A stretch of 31,166 nucleotides of DNA, taken from IMG/VR virus record IMGVR_UViG_3300042391_001675, positions 1 to 31,166 of that record; one strand, given 5' to 3'. Numbering within the stretch: the stretch's first letter is position 1; each line of letters begins with the position of its first letter. The position numbers and the translations under genes are program-made. The notes below the pieces were generated by a model. The model did not search any database. It saw only the letters and a program-made list of their open reading frames with translations, and had not been told where the DNA came from. Positions 16,960 to 24,900 of this stretch are shown in pieces. The stretch comes from a virus.

Positions 16960-17598
16960 ATGAATACCTTGAAAGAAATAATTGAGATTGAAAATTTTTT
17001 AACTGCTATTGAGCTTGAACAAGTAAACGCAGCAGTTGAAAAATGGCAAATGGTTCCTTATTATTCCAACGGTGGAAGATTTACCAAAGGTAGTTTAATT
17101 GCCAATCAGGCCATACAGCCATGGGATCAATCTGATCAAGCTGTCAGCATCATAAAACCAAAATTAGACAATCTGCTCGGCGAATATCGTGTGTCTGAAC
17201 TGGTGCTTCAAGAATTATCTTTGCCCTGGGATGTTCACACTGATTATGTTAGATCCAGCAATGTTGGGCGCCCTTATTATTCGGTCATTATTGCATTGAG
17301 CAATTGCGACAGTCGTACGATACTGTTTGATCAAACTGCCGAACACAACGATTTTTATAAGTTCAAACAGACCAATAAAAAAACAACAAATCCAGTGGAT
17401 CAAAACTTTTGGCAAAACAACCTAAGCCATTGTTGGGATGAAGACCGAGAGTATTTGAGTCTTCGATATGTAAGTCGTCCCTGGAAACCTGGTAACTTGT
17501 TTTCATTCCAACGAAATGTATTACACTCCAGTGACAATTTTCATACCAGAACTTCGTACCCCAAAAGATTTATACAAATATTAACAGACAAAATTTAA
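16960..17598 (+). CDS. 2-oxoglutarate/Fe(II)-oxygenase-like protein
   Basis: The 212-residue product has the facial-triad pattern of 2OG-Fe(II) oxygenases: H93-T-D95 in LPWDVHTDYV, distal H189 in FSFQRNVLHSSDNF, and R203 in YPKRFIQIL as candidate 2OG-binding arginine. Length and the PGNLFSFQ strand before the distal His fit the double-stranded beta-helix fold. Many phage relatives hydroxylate or desaturate small molecules or amino-acid side chains. The ATG at 16960 lies 2 nt after the preceding stop; a TTG at 16954 in frame is the alternative. It completes a four-enzyme redox set. A non-catalytic cupin-like role is possible, since overall similarity cannot be measured here. Confidence 0.65.
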   Translation: MNTLKEIIEIENFLTAIELEQVNAAVEKWQMVPYYSNGGRFTKGSLIANQAIQPWDQSDQAVSIIKPKLDNLLGEYRVSELVLQELSLPWDVHTDYVRSSNVGRPYYSVIIALSNCDSRTILFDQTAEHNDFYKFKQTNKKTTNPVDQNFWQNNLSHCWDEDREYLSLRYVSRPWKPGNLFSFQRNVLHSSDNFHTRTSYPKRFIQILTDKI

Positions 17599-17631
17599 AA
17601 GCAACCTGGCAGCAATCATAAATTATATGCA

Positions 17632-18066
17632 ATGACATGGCTATACAACAATCAACCGGTGGAAACTCTCCCAGAAGATTGTGTGGGCTTTGTGTACCTA
17701 ATCACCAACATCAGAACCGATCGCAAATACATAGGCAAAAAACTAGCCAAGTTCTCAAAAACAACTCAACGAACAGTCAAACTCAAAAACGGCACCAAGA
17801 AGAAAAAAAAGATTCGCACCAAGGTGGACAGCGACTGGCAGGACTATTACGGTAGCAGCCCAGAGCTCTCCCGGGATGTTGAATCTCAAGGCAAAGACAA
17901 CTTCAAACGAGAAATACTTTATTACTGTAAATCTAAATCAGAATGCAGCTATATCGAAGCAAGAGAACAATTTTCACGACGAGTGCTAGAATCCCAAGAC
18001 TGGTACAACGGACACATTCAGGTTCGTGTGCACGGCAGTCACATAATCAACAAACTACACAGTTAA
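17632..18066 (+). CDS. GIY-YIG endonuclease-like protein
   Basis: The 144-residue product has the N-terminal GIY-YIG layout: G19-F-V-Y22-L-I-T-N, then R31-K-Y33-I-G35-K-K about 11 residues later, a basic insert (NGTKKKKKIRTK), WQDYYGSSPEL, and E109 in YIEAREQF as candidate metal-binding glutamate. N126 in WYNGHI could be the closing conserved residue. Relatives occur as free-standing genes in T4-like phages. The start at 17632 gives MTWLYNNQPVETLPEDCVGF, but no clear Shine-Dalgarno is visible. It is immediately followed by a hairpin-rich gene-free stretch and ends the rightward cassette. It may be a homing endonuclease linked to the mobility of this region (inference). Confidence 0.7.
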   Translation: MTWLYNNQPVETLPEDCVGFVYLITNIRTDRKYIGKKLAKFSKTTQRTVKLKNGTKKKKKIRTKVDSDWQDYYGSSPELSRDVESQGKDNFKREILYYCKSKSECSYIEAREQFSRRVLESQDWYNGHIQVRVHGSHIINKLHS

Positions 18067-18509
18067 GCAGTCAAGACTTGCACAGGTCAACCTCGTGTGC
18101 CGAACAGTAGAAACCTGGGCCCAGTGTCGCAGGGATCCGAAGCCTCGCCGCTGCCGCGAGCACTCAATCAGTATCCTTGACAGGACCACGATCGCTCAAC
18201 ACCTGCGATTTGATTGTTTGAACAGAATTTTAAAAGGGAAAAAGACGTACTAGTGATAGTACACGTTTGTATGCATGTTAGCGTGTGTGATACAAATCGC
18301 CGTTGTGATAAAGACGCAGCTCGAGGTACCGGACAACCGCCTCTGCAATGCTGTAACGCTAAGTGACTTGCCCGACTCGGATGAAGTTTCTTTGCCCTGT
18401 GCGGGCAAAGTGTGACCATAAGATCTGGATGAAGCATTTAATCGCTTCGCTCTTTGATTCAACAACTGGTGTGAGCGACAGCGATACACCAAGAACTGCG
18501 TAGCAGTTC
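18067..18509. ncRNA. Hairpin-rich gene-free region, candidate structured RNA
   Basis: No convincing gene lies in these 443 bases between convergent genes. Repeated complementarities suggest RNA structure: GTCAAG (18070-18075) pairs with CTTGAC (18176-18181) and encloses GCACA/TGTGC (18080-18100), the palindrome CTGGGCCCAG (18115-18124) and CTCGC/GCGAG (18144-18160). Further hairpins are ATCGC/GCGAT (18191-18209), GTACT/AGTAC (18247-18262), CTTTGCCC/GGGCAAAG (18390-18410) and GAAGC/GCTTC (18431-18448). The strand is unknown because simple stems look alike on both. No tRNA T-loop or tmRNA tag pattern was found. It could also be a degraded remnant of mobile DNA. Confidence 0.4.
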
Positions 18510-18519
18510 TCAATAGTTG
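18463..18519. other. Three-way-junction fold over the stop of the leftward operon
   Basis: CAACT (18463-18467) pairs with AGTTG (18515-18519), enclosing GGTGT/ACACC (18468-18490) and an 8-bp perfect hairpin AGAACTGC/GCAGTTCT (18492-18510) with loop GTA. The stop codon of the leftward gene (18510-18512) lies inside it. It could end transcription or protect 3' ends from either side, but no T-run follows on either strand. Confidence 0.4.
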
Positions 18520-19544
18520 GCCACTGGATGTGTGTTGGGTTCTAGCAATTTGTGCAAGTCTTGTGTGTTGTTTGGAAACTTTGACAATTTCCAAGTTTTG
18601 AGATTTAGATTGTGTTGATATATCAAACAGTGCTGTATCACTACTTCTTGATCAAATGTTAGATCAATCTCGTAATACCAGTTGTTGACAATGCTGTCAA
18701 CTATGTGCTGATAATTGTAACAGAAACTCAGCAAATTCAATTGTTTGGTTTGCCACTTTGCGTATATGGGTCTCCATGCTGCTAATCTTTCTGATACCAT
18801 CTCTAAACTCAAATAGTTCAACATCTTTTGAACCGCTTGCTCGCCGCGGTACCACAACTCCTGGCAGTTGATCCACAAGTGAGGATATGTCATATTTTTT
18901 AAATATAACTCTTGATAGTAAAAAGGTCTTGAATCTAGTGCCTGTTGTTCTCGTTGGTCCCATATATCTGTTAGTCCTAAGTCTGTCCACGAGTCGATGC
19001 TGTCTTTAAAAAATAATTCTTGACGGTGCTGTTTTAATTCTCTGACACTGTTGTATGGTTGATGATCAATTGTTTCTCCTTCTAATGCTCGCGGTTCTAA
19101 ATGGTACAGTTGAATATTTGGATGATTTCCAATGTATATTAACTTTGCATTGCGAAGATTGCAAAATTCAAACACTTGATCAAAGTCTTGACTTATGTAT
19201 TGAAAAATTTGTGATCTAACAGAAGGTATACCAATATCAGATATTGGTATATTTTTTTCATCTACTGCAACAACAAGTTTCAATGGGTATGGGTATGCGG
19301 AATACAGTTGGTGTTGCGGCATGGACAACAAGGACTCTATAAATTTTTGTGTGTTAACAAAGCCCATGGGATGATTTTTTTTATACCCATGGGCATTGAG
19401 TTCTTGCACAGGATCATTGGGCAATTCCAACCACTGTTGTTGATGTATATTGTAGTGATGTGTCTGCCCGGACAAGAAATGAATAGACCAATCAAAAAAA
19501 GTGCACCCTACTGGGTATGCACTAGTAATGCAATACACACTCAT
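18510..19544 (-). CDS. Sulfotransferase-like protein (tentative)
   Basis: The 344-residue product starts MSVYCITSAYPVGCTFFDWS followed by IHFLSGQ. The Y10-P-V-G-C-T-F16 segment after a first strand resembles the 5'-phosphosulfate-binding loop (YPxSGT) of PAPS-dependent sulfotransferases, without its usual lysine. The C-terminal half has family-like features: paired tryptophans in a helix-rich region and WYRGEQAVQKMLNYLSLEMV, similar to the late helix of sulfotransferases. PAPS-binding residues cannot be verified, so it may be an unrelated nucleotide-binding or glycosyl-modifying protein. It is the last gene of the leftward gp26 operon; its ATG overlaps the preceding stop (ATGA), and it ends in the hairpin-rich region. 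Confidence 0.45.
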   Translation of the reverse strand: MSVYCITSAYPVGCTFFDWSIHFLSGQTHHYNIHQQQWLELPNDPVQELNAHGYKKNHPMGFVNTQKFIESLLSMPQHQLYSAYPYPLKLVVAVDEKNIPISDIGIPSVRSQIFQYISQDFDQVFEFCNLRNAKLIYIGNHPNIQLYHLEPRALEGETIDHQPYNSVRELKQHRQELFFKDSIDSWTDLGLTDIWDQREQQALDSRPFYYQELYLKNMTYPHLWINCQELWYRGEQAVQKMLNYLSLEMVSERLAAWRPIYAKWQTKQLNLLSFCYNYQHIVDSIVNNWYYEIDLTFDQEVVIQHCLIYQHNLNLKTWKLSKFPNNTQDLHKLLEPNTHPVANY

Positions 19545-19876
19545 AAATTTTGATCAGGCCAGTCCCTAAACAAAGCATGCTGGATGTCACCTGCTACAAA
19601 CTGATTGAAGCTACGGTGTTTGGTTTCCAGTTCGCCTTCCAATGGTGCTACCCTCTTGAAAGCACTGTCCATTTGAGCCATGTCTGTAAACTCCATAAGT
19701 ATCATCCATTCAGGCATGTCTGCTATGCTACGAAAACCCATCTTGCAGCGTGTGATACGATAGTTTTCCAGTTTGCCCTCAGACTTCAGATGATCAAAAA
19801 AGCTCTTCATTCCGTTGACCCATTCAAGGTCTGAAATGTCTCCGGCCTTGTTGGCCCATATTGTGTAGATGTCCAT
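19541..19876 (-). CDS. Small conserved-type protein, dimeric alpha/beta-barrel-like
   Basis: The 111-residue product (MDIYTIWANKAGDISDLEWV, EGKLENYRITRCKMGF, PEWMILMEFTDMAQMDSAF, ending FRDWPDQNL) has a strand-helix-strand-strand-helix pattern like ferredoxin-like dimeric barrels (NIPSNAP/EthD type). From memory it recalls a small unknown-function family (DUF6614-like) found in cyanophages and proteobacteria, but this is not verified. No catalytic residues stand out. It starts 2 nt after the previous stop and its own stop overlaps the next ATG. Confidence 0.6.
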   Translation of the reverse strand: MDIYTIWANKAGDISDLEWVNGMKSFFDHLKSEGKLENYRITRCKMGFRSIADMPEWMILMEFTDMAQMDSAFKRVAPLEGELETKHRSFNQFVAGDIQHALFRDWPDQNL

Positions 19877-19878
19877 AG

Positions 19879-20313
19879 TTACTCCAGTGGTCCTAATAAT
19901 TCAAAGCCGTCTATGCTTTGTTTGTACAGGTGTGCTTGTTCAAGATACAGATACTCAAATCCCTGTGCTTTGTAGATGGCACACTCTGTTTTTAGTGTTT
20001 CTATCCCTAACCGTAGTCGGGGATTGTTGTAGTTCCATGCAAATTGATCGCACAGGGCGTTTTTTTCGTCGTAGCGTTTGATCAAGCTGAATGCTGCCAG
20101 CTTGTCTCCGTCATAGTATCCAATCACATCAGTCATTGGATCAGTGTAACGGCTATCAAATATGGGCATTACACTGGCAAAATGTTTGTATTTGCAGTAA
20201 TCTCTGTAGATGCTGTTCAGCTGAGTAATATCAGGTTCGCGCAGGTACTGCCATTTCACAGTAGGCTCATAGTTGGTTTTCGACAAATCAATACGTGCAA
20301 ACTGATAGGTCAT
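19879..20313 (-). CDS. GNAT-like acyltransferase (tentative)
   Basis: The 144-residue product has the size of a GNAT acetyltransferase. The centre reads DVIGYYDGDKLAAFSLIKRY, a plausible pair of beta strands around a turn. It is followed by LCDQFAWNYNNPRLRLGIET, where a cofactor-pyrophosphate loop and helix could lie, then an AIYKAQGFEYLYLEQ segment like the late GNAT strand. The canonical Q/RxxGxG/A motif is not clear, so this is a fold guess. ATGA overlap with the preceding gene shows coupling. Acceptor unknown. Confidence 0.4.
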   Translation of the reverse strand: MTYQFARIDLSKTNYEPTVKWQYLREPDITQLNSIYRDYCKYKHFASVMPIFDSRYTDPMTDVIGYYDGDKLAAFSLIKRYDEKNALCDQFAWNYNNPRLRLGIETLKTECAIYKAQGFEYLYLEQAHLYKQSIDGFELLGPLE

Positions 20314-20813
20314 GTGCGCGGATCCTGACGATGCTGAAACAGGGACTGCAAGTAATCTTCAGGCCATGTGTCATAGAATCCTTTGCGTGCCATAAGCTGA
20401 GCCTTGGTGTTTAGGTCGCTGACACTTTGTACCAAGGCCAGTGCATAGGTTCCTTGATTCATGCAAACTCCGTTGACTATTTCAACATCTTTGGGATGAT
20501 CTTCTAAGGCCAATAAATCAGCAGCCAACAAAAAATCTTTGTTGGCATGATCAAGGCTGCTGGCAAACAGGTCATGAGACCATTGATCAGGATCGTATGC
20601 ATATATTATGACTTCGCTGAGGCCTATACCATGCCGTGCACGATGTTTGAGATCATAGTATGGGTCAGTGCCCAAGAATACCTGATAGCTATTTTTGAGT
20701 CTTGCACTGCGAGCATACGGACACGGAGAAAACCCTCCCAGGGCGGGATGCGGAACTTCCACAAAGTTCACAATCCAGCGTTCTATGTCTTGTTTTACAG
20801 TTTCTAAGTTCAT
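20310..20813 (-). CDS. Unknown protein with CPYAR motif in the gp26 operon
   Basis: I do not recognise this 167-residue protein. It opens with a helix (LETVKQDIERWIVNFVEVPH), then GGFSPCPYARSARLKNSYQV with a cysteine-proline centre, a strand-rich middle (SEVIIYAYDPDQW), and a C-terminal helical part (TYALALVQSVSDLNTKAQLM). It ends with ARKGFYDTWPEDYLQSLF. The ATG overlaps the upstream stop (TAATG), so it is translated with the tail genes. A link to tail assembly is possible only by position. Confidence 0.6.
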   Translation of the reverse strand: MNLETVKQDIERWIVNFVEVPHPALGGFSPCPYARSARLKNSYQVFLGTDPYYDLKHRARHGIGLSEVIIYAYDPDQWSHDLFASSLDHANKDFLLAADLLALEDHPKDVEIVNGVCMNQGTYALALVQSVSDLNTKAQLMARKGFYDTWPEDYLQSLFQHRQDPRT

Positions 20814-20989
20814 TAAAAATAAGGCAGCCCAGATTTTTTGGTTGTTTCCAAATTGCTTTTGATCAATTCGGCAATGCTTTCTCGATCACGATAACTCAAC
20901 TGCATGGCTTGATCCAAAGTGATACCACCACGCATGCTCCAGCAAATCCTGAACATTTCGTCCTTGATCTGCTTGGCCTCCTTTTCCAT
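20813..20989 (-). CDS. Short tail-assembly-type ORF downstream of gp26 (possible frameshift extension)
   Basis: From the ATG at 20989 this gives 58 residues (KDEMFRICWSMRGGITLDQA, then LSYRDRESIAKLIKSNLETT, ending GLPYF). The frame is open well upstream and joins the end of gp26 in the -1 register. No Shine-Dalgarno precedes the ATG (GTTGATAAAATG), so it may be made mainly as a 76-residue extension of gp26 by frameshifting at 21043-21049. From memory, similar short ORFs with a CW-MRGG-hL-A motif follow gp26 in aquatic T4-like phages. Its position resembles T4 gene 51, which follows gene 26, but homology is unproven. The stop overlaps the next ATG (TAATG). Confidence 0.72.
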   Translation of the reverse strand: MEKEAKQIKDEMFRICWSMRGGITLDQAMQLSYRDRESIAELIKSNLETTKKSGLPYF

Positions 20990-21027
20990 TTTATCAACAG
21001 TGTTGACAACCTGTTCGTTGTCTTGGA

Positions 21028-21864
21028 TCAGGAGGCGCCCGCGAAAAAATCAGTCATGTTCAGGGTAAATGGTTGATCGTATTGATGATTACAGTTGCTG
21101 CACTGAATGTGCATGGGTTGCAATTCACTTTTTTGCTTGTTGGCAATGATAAAATCTCTGATCTGGCCAAACATGTTGCGATCGCAGTTGCCCAGCCATT
21201 CTGCAATGTGTTCTTCGTTGGAAACTTGTGCAGTGGGTGTCTTGACCAGGGCAATACTTTGAGCCAGTGCTCGGGTAGTGATATTGTTGATTTTTTTCAG
21301 CACGTCGGACAACTGTTTCACACGATCTTTGTTTTCTGGATCCATCTCAGTCAAGGACTGCAGGGCACGTTGTTCTTCAAACTGAGTCAGTGAATTTTCA
21401 TTCATTTGTTTGTAGCTCATGGGTTGAAAATAAATTTCCAAATCTCCAATTTTCAAACTTTGTGAGTAATCCATGCCCTGGATATTGCTGAGAACCTGTG
21501 TGAGATTCATGGTATATTCTGTTTCTGTTTCGCATCCAGGGCAGGTAGAATTGATGTCAAGATCGTTGCCATAGGTAGCAATGCGTATGGCCACCAGCAT
21601 GGTATCTAGATCAACGTTGGGCACAGCCCAGGCATCTTTGATGTTGGGAATACAGCTCTCAATCACACTGCACACTGATTGCCCATTGAACAAGGCATCG
21701 GGTGTACGATATGTGATTTCGTCCATGGTGGTCATGGGTAACACAGGATATTCGCCGTTGACTGTGTGCTCAATGGCGTTGGCAGGGTAAAATTTGCCCT
21801 GACTGGGCAACCGAATAAAGATAGCGGGTTGCCTAAAGTATTGACTCAAGGGATTGGAATTCAT
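21028..21864 (-). CDS. gp26: Baseplate hub protein gp26-like with zinc-ribbon cysteines
   Basis: The 278-residue product reads as the gp26 type of aquatic T4-like phages: IFIRLPSQGKFY near the N-terminus, LPMTTMDEITYRTPDALFNG, CSVIESCIPNIKDAW and DLDTMLVAIRIATYG. C108-P-G-C111 and C255-S-N-C258 form two CxxC pairs that could bind zinc. T4 gp26 is 208 residues and acts in central hub assembly. The protein ends TDFFAGAS, and the codons for D-F-F form a T_TTT_TTC slippery heptamer. It is first in the leftward operon, downstream of a perfect TATAAATA. Similarity to tail-assembly chaperones of other phages is possible. Confidence 0.8.
   Translation of the reverse strand: MNSNPLSQYFRQPAIFIRLPSQGKFYPANAIEHTVNGEYPVLPMTTMDEITYRTPDALFNGQSVCSVIESCIPNIKDAWAVPNVDLDTMLVAIRIATYGNDLDINSTCPGCETETEYTMNLTQVLSNIQGMDYSQSLKIGDLEIYFQPMSYKQMNENSLTQFEEQRALQSLTEMDPENKDRVKQLSDVLKKINNITTRALAQSIALVKTPTAQVSNEEHIAEWLGNCDRNMFGQIRDFIIANKQKSELQPMHIQCSNCNHQYDQPFTLNMTDFFAGAS
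21043..21049 (-). other. Candidate -1 programmed frameshift site T_TTT_TTC
   Basis: In the gp26 reading frame the codons GAT TTT TTC give the canonical heptamer X_XXY_YYZ (T TTT TTC). It lies five codons before the gp26 stop and is followed by GC-rich sequence (GCGGGCGCCTCC). A -1 slip continues R-G-R-L-L-I-Q-D-N-E and stays open for 76 codons to 20816, covering the short ORF in full. Confidence 0.55.
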
Positions 21865-21876
21865 GGATTTTCTCGC

Positions 21877-21884
21877 GGTAAATA
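21877..21884 (+). promoter_or_regulatory. Late promoter motif for the tape-measure/head operon
   Basis: GGTAAATA lies 30 nt before the ATG at 21915 and is identical to the motif before the genes starting at 8541 and 25342. A start near 21891 would give a leader of about 24 nt. Confidence 0.5.
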
Positions 21885-21894
21885 TGACTATAAC

Positions 21895-21902
21895 TATTTA
21901 TA
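21895..21902 (-). promoter_or_regulatory. Perfect T4 late promoter for the gp26 operon
   Basis: The minus strand reads TATAAATA, exactly the T4 late consensus, 30 nt upstream of the gp26 ATG at 21864. It faces the plus-strand GGTAAATA only 10 bp away, so the two transcripts would start within each other's melted region. Confidence 0.65.
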
Positions 21903-21914
21903 GGCCGCAAAAAC

Positions 21915-24900
21915 ATGGATCAAGAATTAAGAGACCTAGTTGAACAGATGCGTCAACTGATTCCGGTGCTGCAAGGAATGAGCAAACCTCCTGGCGCAAC
22001 TGTGGACAGCCCTGCTGACAAAATGACTCGAGGTGTAGATCGAATGGTTGTGGCCCTGGGTCAACTAGCAGTCAAATTGGATACTACCAAAAAGACACGT
22101 CGTGACGAAGAAGAAGCTGTCAAAAAGTTTGCCAAAGCAGTGGAAAAAACTGCAGATAACATAGAAGAAGAAAACAAAGAACGCCAAAAAGTCACTGATG
22201 CTTTGGAAAAAGAAAGCAAGGCTCGAGAAGAAGCAATTAAGGAAGCAACTCGTAGAAACAATCTGTCGCAGCAAGGACGTGAGCAAGAAGACAAAGAAAG
22301 AGCCAAGTACGAAGCAGAACAACGCAATCGTAATACCAAACTAAGCATAGAACAAAACCGTAGGTCCTCTAGCAGCAGCAAAGATTTGTTTGATTCATTG
22401 AGCAGCACAGGGGGCAGTGCTGAGATATTGAAAAACAAGTTCTTGAATCTTGGAGGAGACAGTTTAACAGCACAGTCAGGTCTACAATTGTTCAGTGCTG
22501 GTCTCAGCGGCACCACAAAATCTTTGACCACATTTGCATCAGGCTTGATCAATGGTGAACGTGGTGCGCAACTGTCTGCCAAAGCACTCAACGATTTTGC
22601 CACACCAATATTGAACGTAGCAAGTAGTATAGGTACTTTGCTGACGGTGTTGTCTTTTATTCCTGGTCCTGTTGGAATATTGACTCGTGGTGCCAGAATG
22701 GCAGGTGCAGCAGTGTTTGGGCTAGGATCAGCTGCTGGCAAAGCTGCACTTAAATTCAACGAGATAGGAGCCAAGCAGCTTGACACCCTGGTAAAAAGTT
22801 TCAACGACGCCAGCGGCGCAGGTGTTAGTTTAACTGGTGGACTAGAAGGCACTCTGGACCTAATGCACACGCTGAACATGACCACAGCGGATGCAGCGCA
22901 GTTTCAAGAAATGTTGAGTAAAAACAACAAGCAACTGGCCTTGTTGGGCGGAACAGCAGGTGTTGGAGCCAAGAGATTTGCTGAAGTTTCGGGTGCATTG
23001 GTCAAAAGCGATATTGGCCAAACGTTTGAAATCATGGGTATCACTCAACAAGAACAGCGAGAAGCTGCTTTGTTGTACATGAGCATTCAGGCCAGAACTG
23101 GCCAGCTGCAGTTAAAGAACACTGAAAAACTCATTGAAGAATCTGCTAGATTTGTACACGAATTAGATCAAGCAGCACAACTCACTGGCGCTACCCGACG
23201 TGAACAACAAGAAGCACGCGAAGCTGCAATGGCCGAAGTTAGATTCCGTGCAGCCTTGATAGATGCGCAGCAACGTGGCGATACCGCAGACATGGCTCAA
23301 TTGAAAGTTGCTGAACGAGCAGCAGCTATTGCCAAAAGCCTAGGCGACGAAAAAGGCTTTCTTGGTATTTTGCAACAGGCAGCAGGCCAAGGAGCACTGA
23401 CCACCCCAGAAGCAATAGCAGCAGAGCAAACCTACAGAATATCAGAAATACTGGCTCAGCCCAACATCACTGATCAGCAGATCCTGGAACACCTGGCCAA
23501 AAATGCTGATCTTAATTTGCAGTCATTGGCAGGTACCAACCGATTGATCGGCGGCATTGACGCATTGCAAACAGGTATTGTTGGCATGGACAATTCTGTC
23601 AAGCGTCAAAACGCACTAGCACAAGAAGCCGCCAAGGCAGGGTTCACAGGTCCAGAAGCAATTACTAACTACCTTAAACAGGAAGAAAAGAAACGCAAAC
23701 AGCCCGGCGGCGATCTTACTCTAATGGTCAGCGCAGGTCGTGCACAGCAAGCTGCTGCACAAATCATGGAACAAGGTATTGCGACCTTTAATTCTGCAGC
23801 AGATATCAACAAAGCAGCATCCGAGGCTTTTGCAAACGCAGTTGCTATCTTTGGCTCAGCAGTGGGTGCAAACCCTGTGCCTGGCGGAACACCCACGTTT
23901 GGTGGCGTACCAGTGGAATCAGGTGTGCGTCTTCCGCCTACGCCGGAGGCTGCACAAGCCAAGGTGGATCAGGCCGATGCAAAAATTAAAGAGGTCGGGG
24001 ACAAGATAAAAGAACAAGAGAAAAAGCTAGCAGAGGCCAAGACAAATGTTGAAAAAGATAAAGCTGAAGCTGAAATTAAAAGATTGAAAAAAGAGAAGGA
24101 TGATGCAGACAAGGCAAAAAATGCTGCTGATCTAGGAAAAAAAGCTGAAGAAAATAGACGTCGTCTTGAAGATGCACATAAACGTTCAAAATCAGGTGCT
24201 GCTCCAGGTAGTGCACCAGCAACCACCACACCGCCTGCTGCTCCAGGTAGTGCACCAGCAACCACCACACCGCCTGCTGCTCCGGGTAGTGCACCAGCCG
24301 CAAAGTCTGCTCCGGGTAGTGCACCAGCCGCAAAGCCTGCTGCTCCGGGTAGTGCACCAGCTGCAAAGCCTGCTGCTCCGTCTAGTGCACCAGCTGCAAA
24401 GCCTGCTGCTCCGTCTAGTGCACCAGCTGCAAAGCCTGCTGCTCCGGGTTCTACCCCAAATAATCCTGCACCTTTGCCACCAATGCCACCTGGTGCAAAC
24501 CCAGCAACAGCCGAAAAGCCTACTGCATCTATTATTAAAATATTGGACCTAATAGGTCGTGCAGAAAGTCGCGGCAACTACAACGTATTGGTTGGGGGAG
24601 AAATAAACCCCGACTTAACCAATATGACTATTGCAGAAGTTCAGGATTTTCAAGGTAAAATGGTTCGTGCAGGACATGAGAGCACAGCAGTTGGAAAGTA
24701 TCAAATAATACAAGAAACACTCCGTACCTTGTTAACTCGAGGTGTAGTAAACCCAAACGAAACATTTTCTCCAAGCACACAAGACAAACTGGCCATTGCA
24801 TTGCTTAATGAAAAAGGTTGGCCAAAATTTCAAAGTGGCAAGATGTCTGCAGACCAAATGGCCGATGCTATTGCACAAGTATGGGCAGGATTCCCGCTAG

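Noticed and set aside
18066-18509. tRNA, tmRNA or group I intron in the gene-free region
   Set aside because: No GTTCGA-type T-loop with acceptor pairing, no tmRNA-like tag reading frame and no recognisable group I P7/P3 core was found by eye. Flanking genes are also not split.
18168-18594. Minus-strand open frames of 89 and 114 codons in and near the gene-free region
   Set aside because: They overlap each other and the hairpins, show Ser/Arg/His-rich random composition, and lack ribosome-binding sites.
22061-22885. Minus-strand open frame of 274 codons under the tape-measure gene
   Set aside because: It is a shadow of the coiled-coil and Ala/Gly-rich coding region; its Leu/Ser-rich product resembles no family.
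23969-24577. Minus-strand repetitive Ala/Gly frame across the tape-measure repeats
   Set aside because: It arises from the reverse complement of the Ala-Pro repeats; no start signals or neighbours support it.
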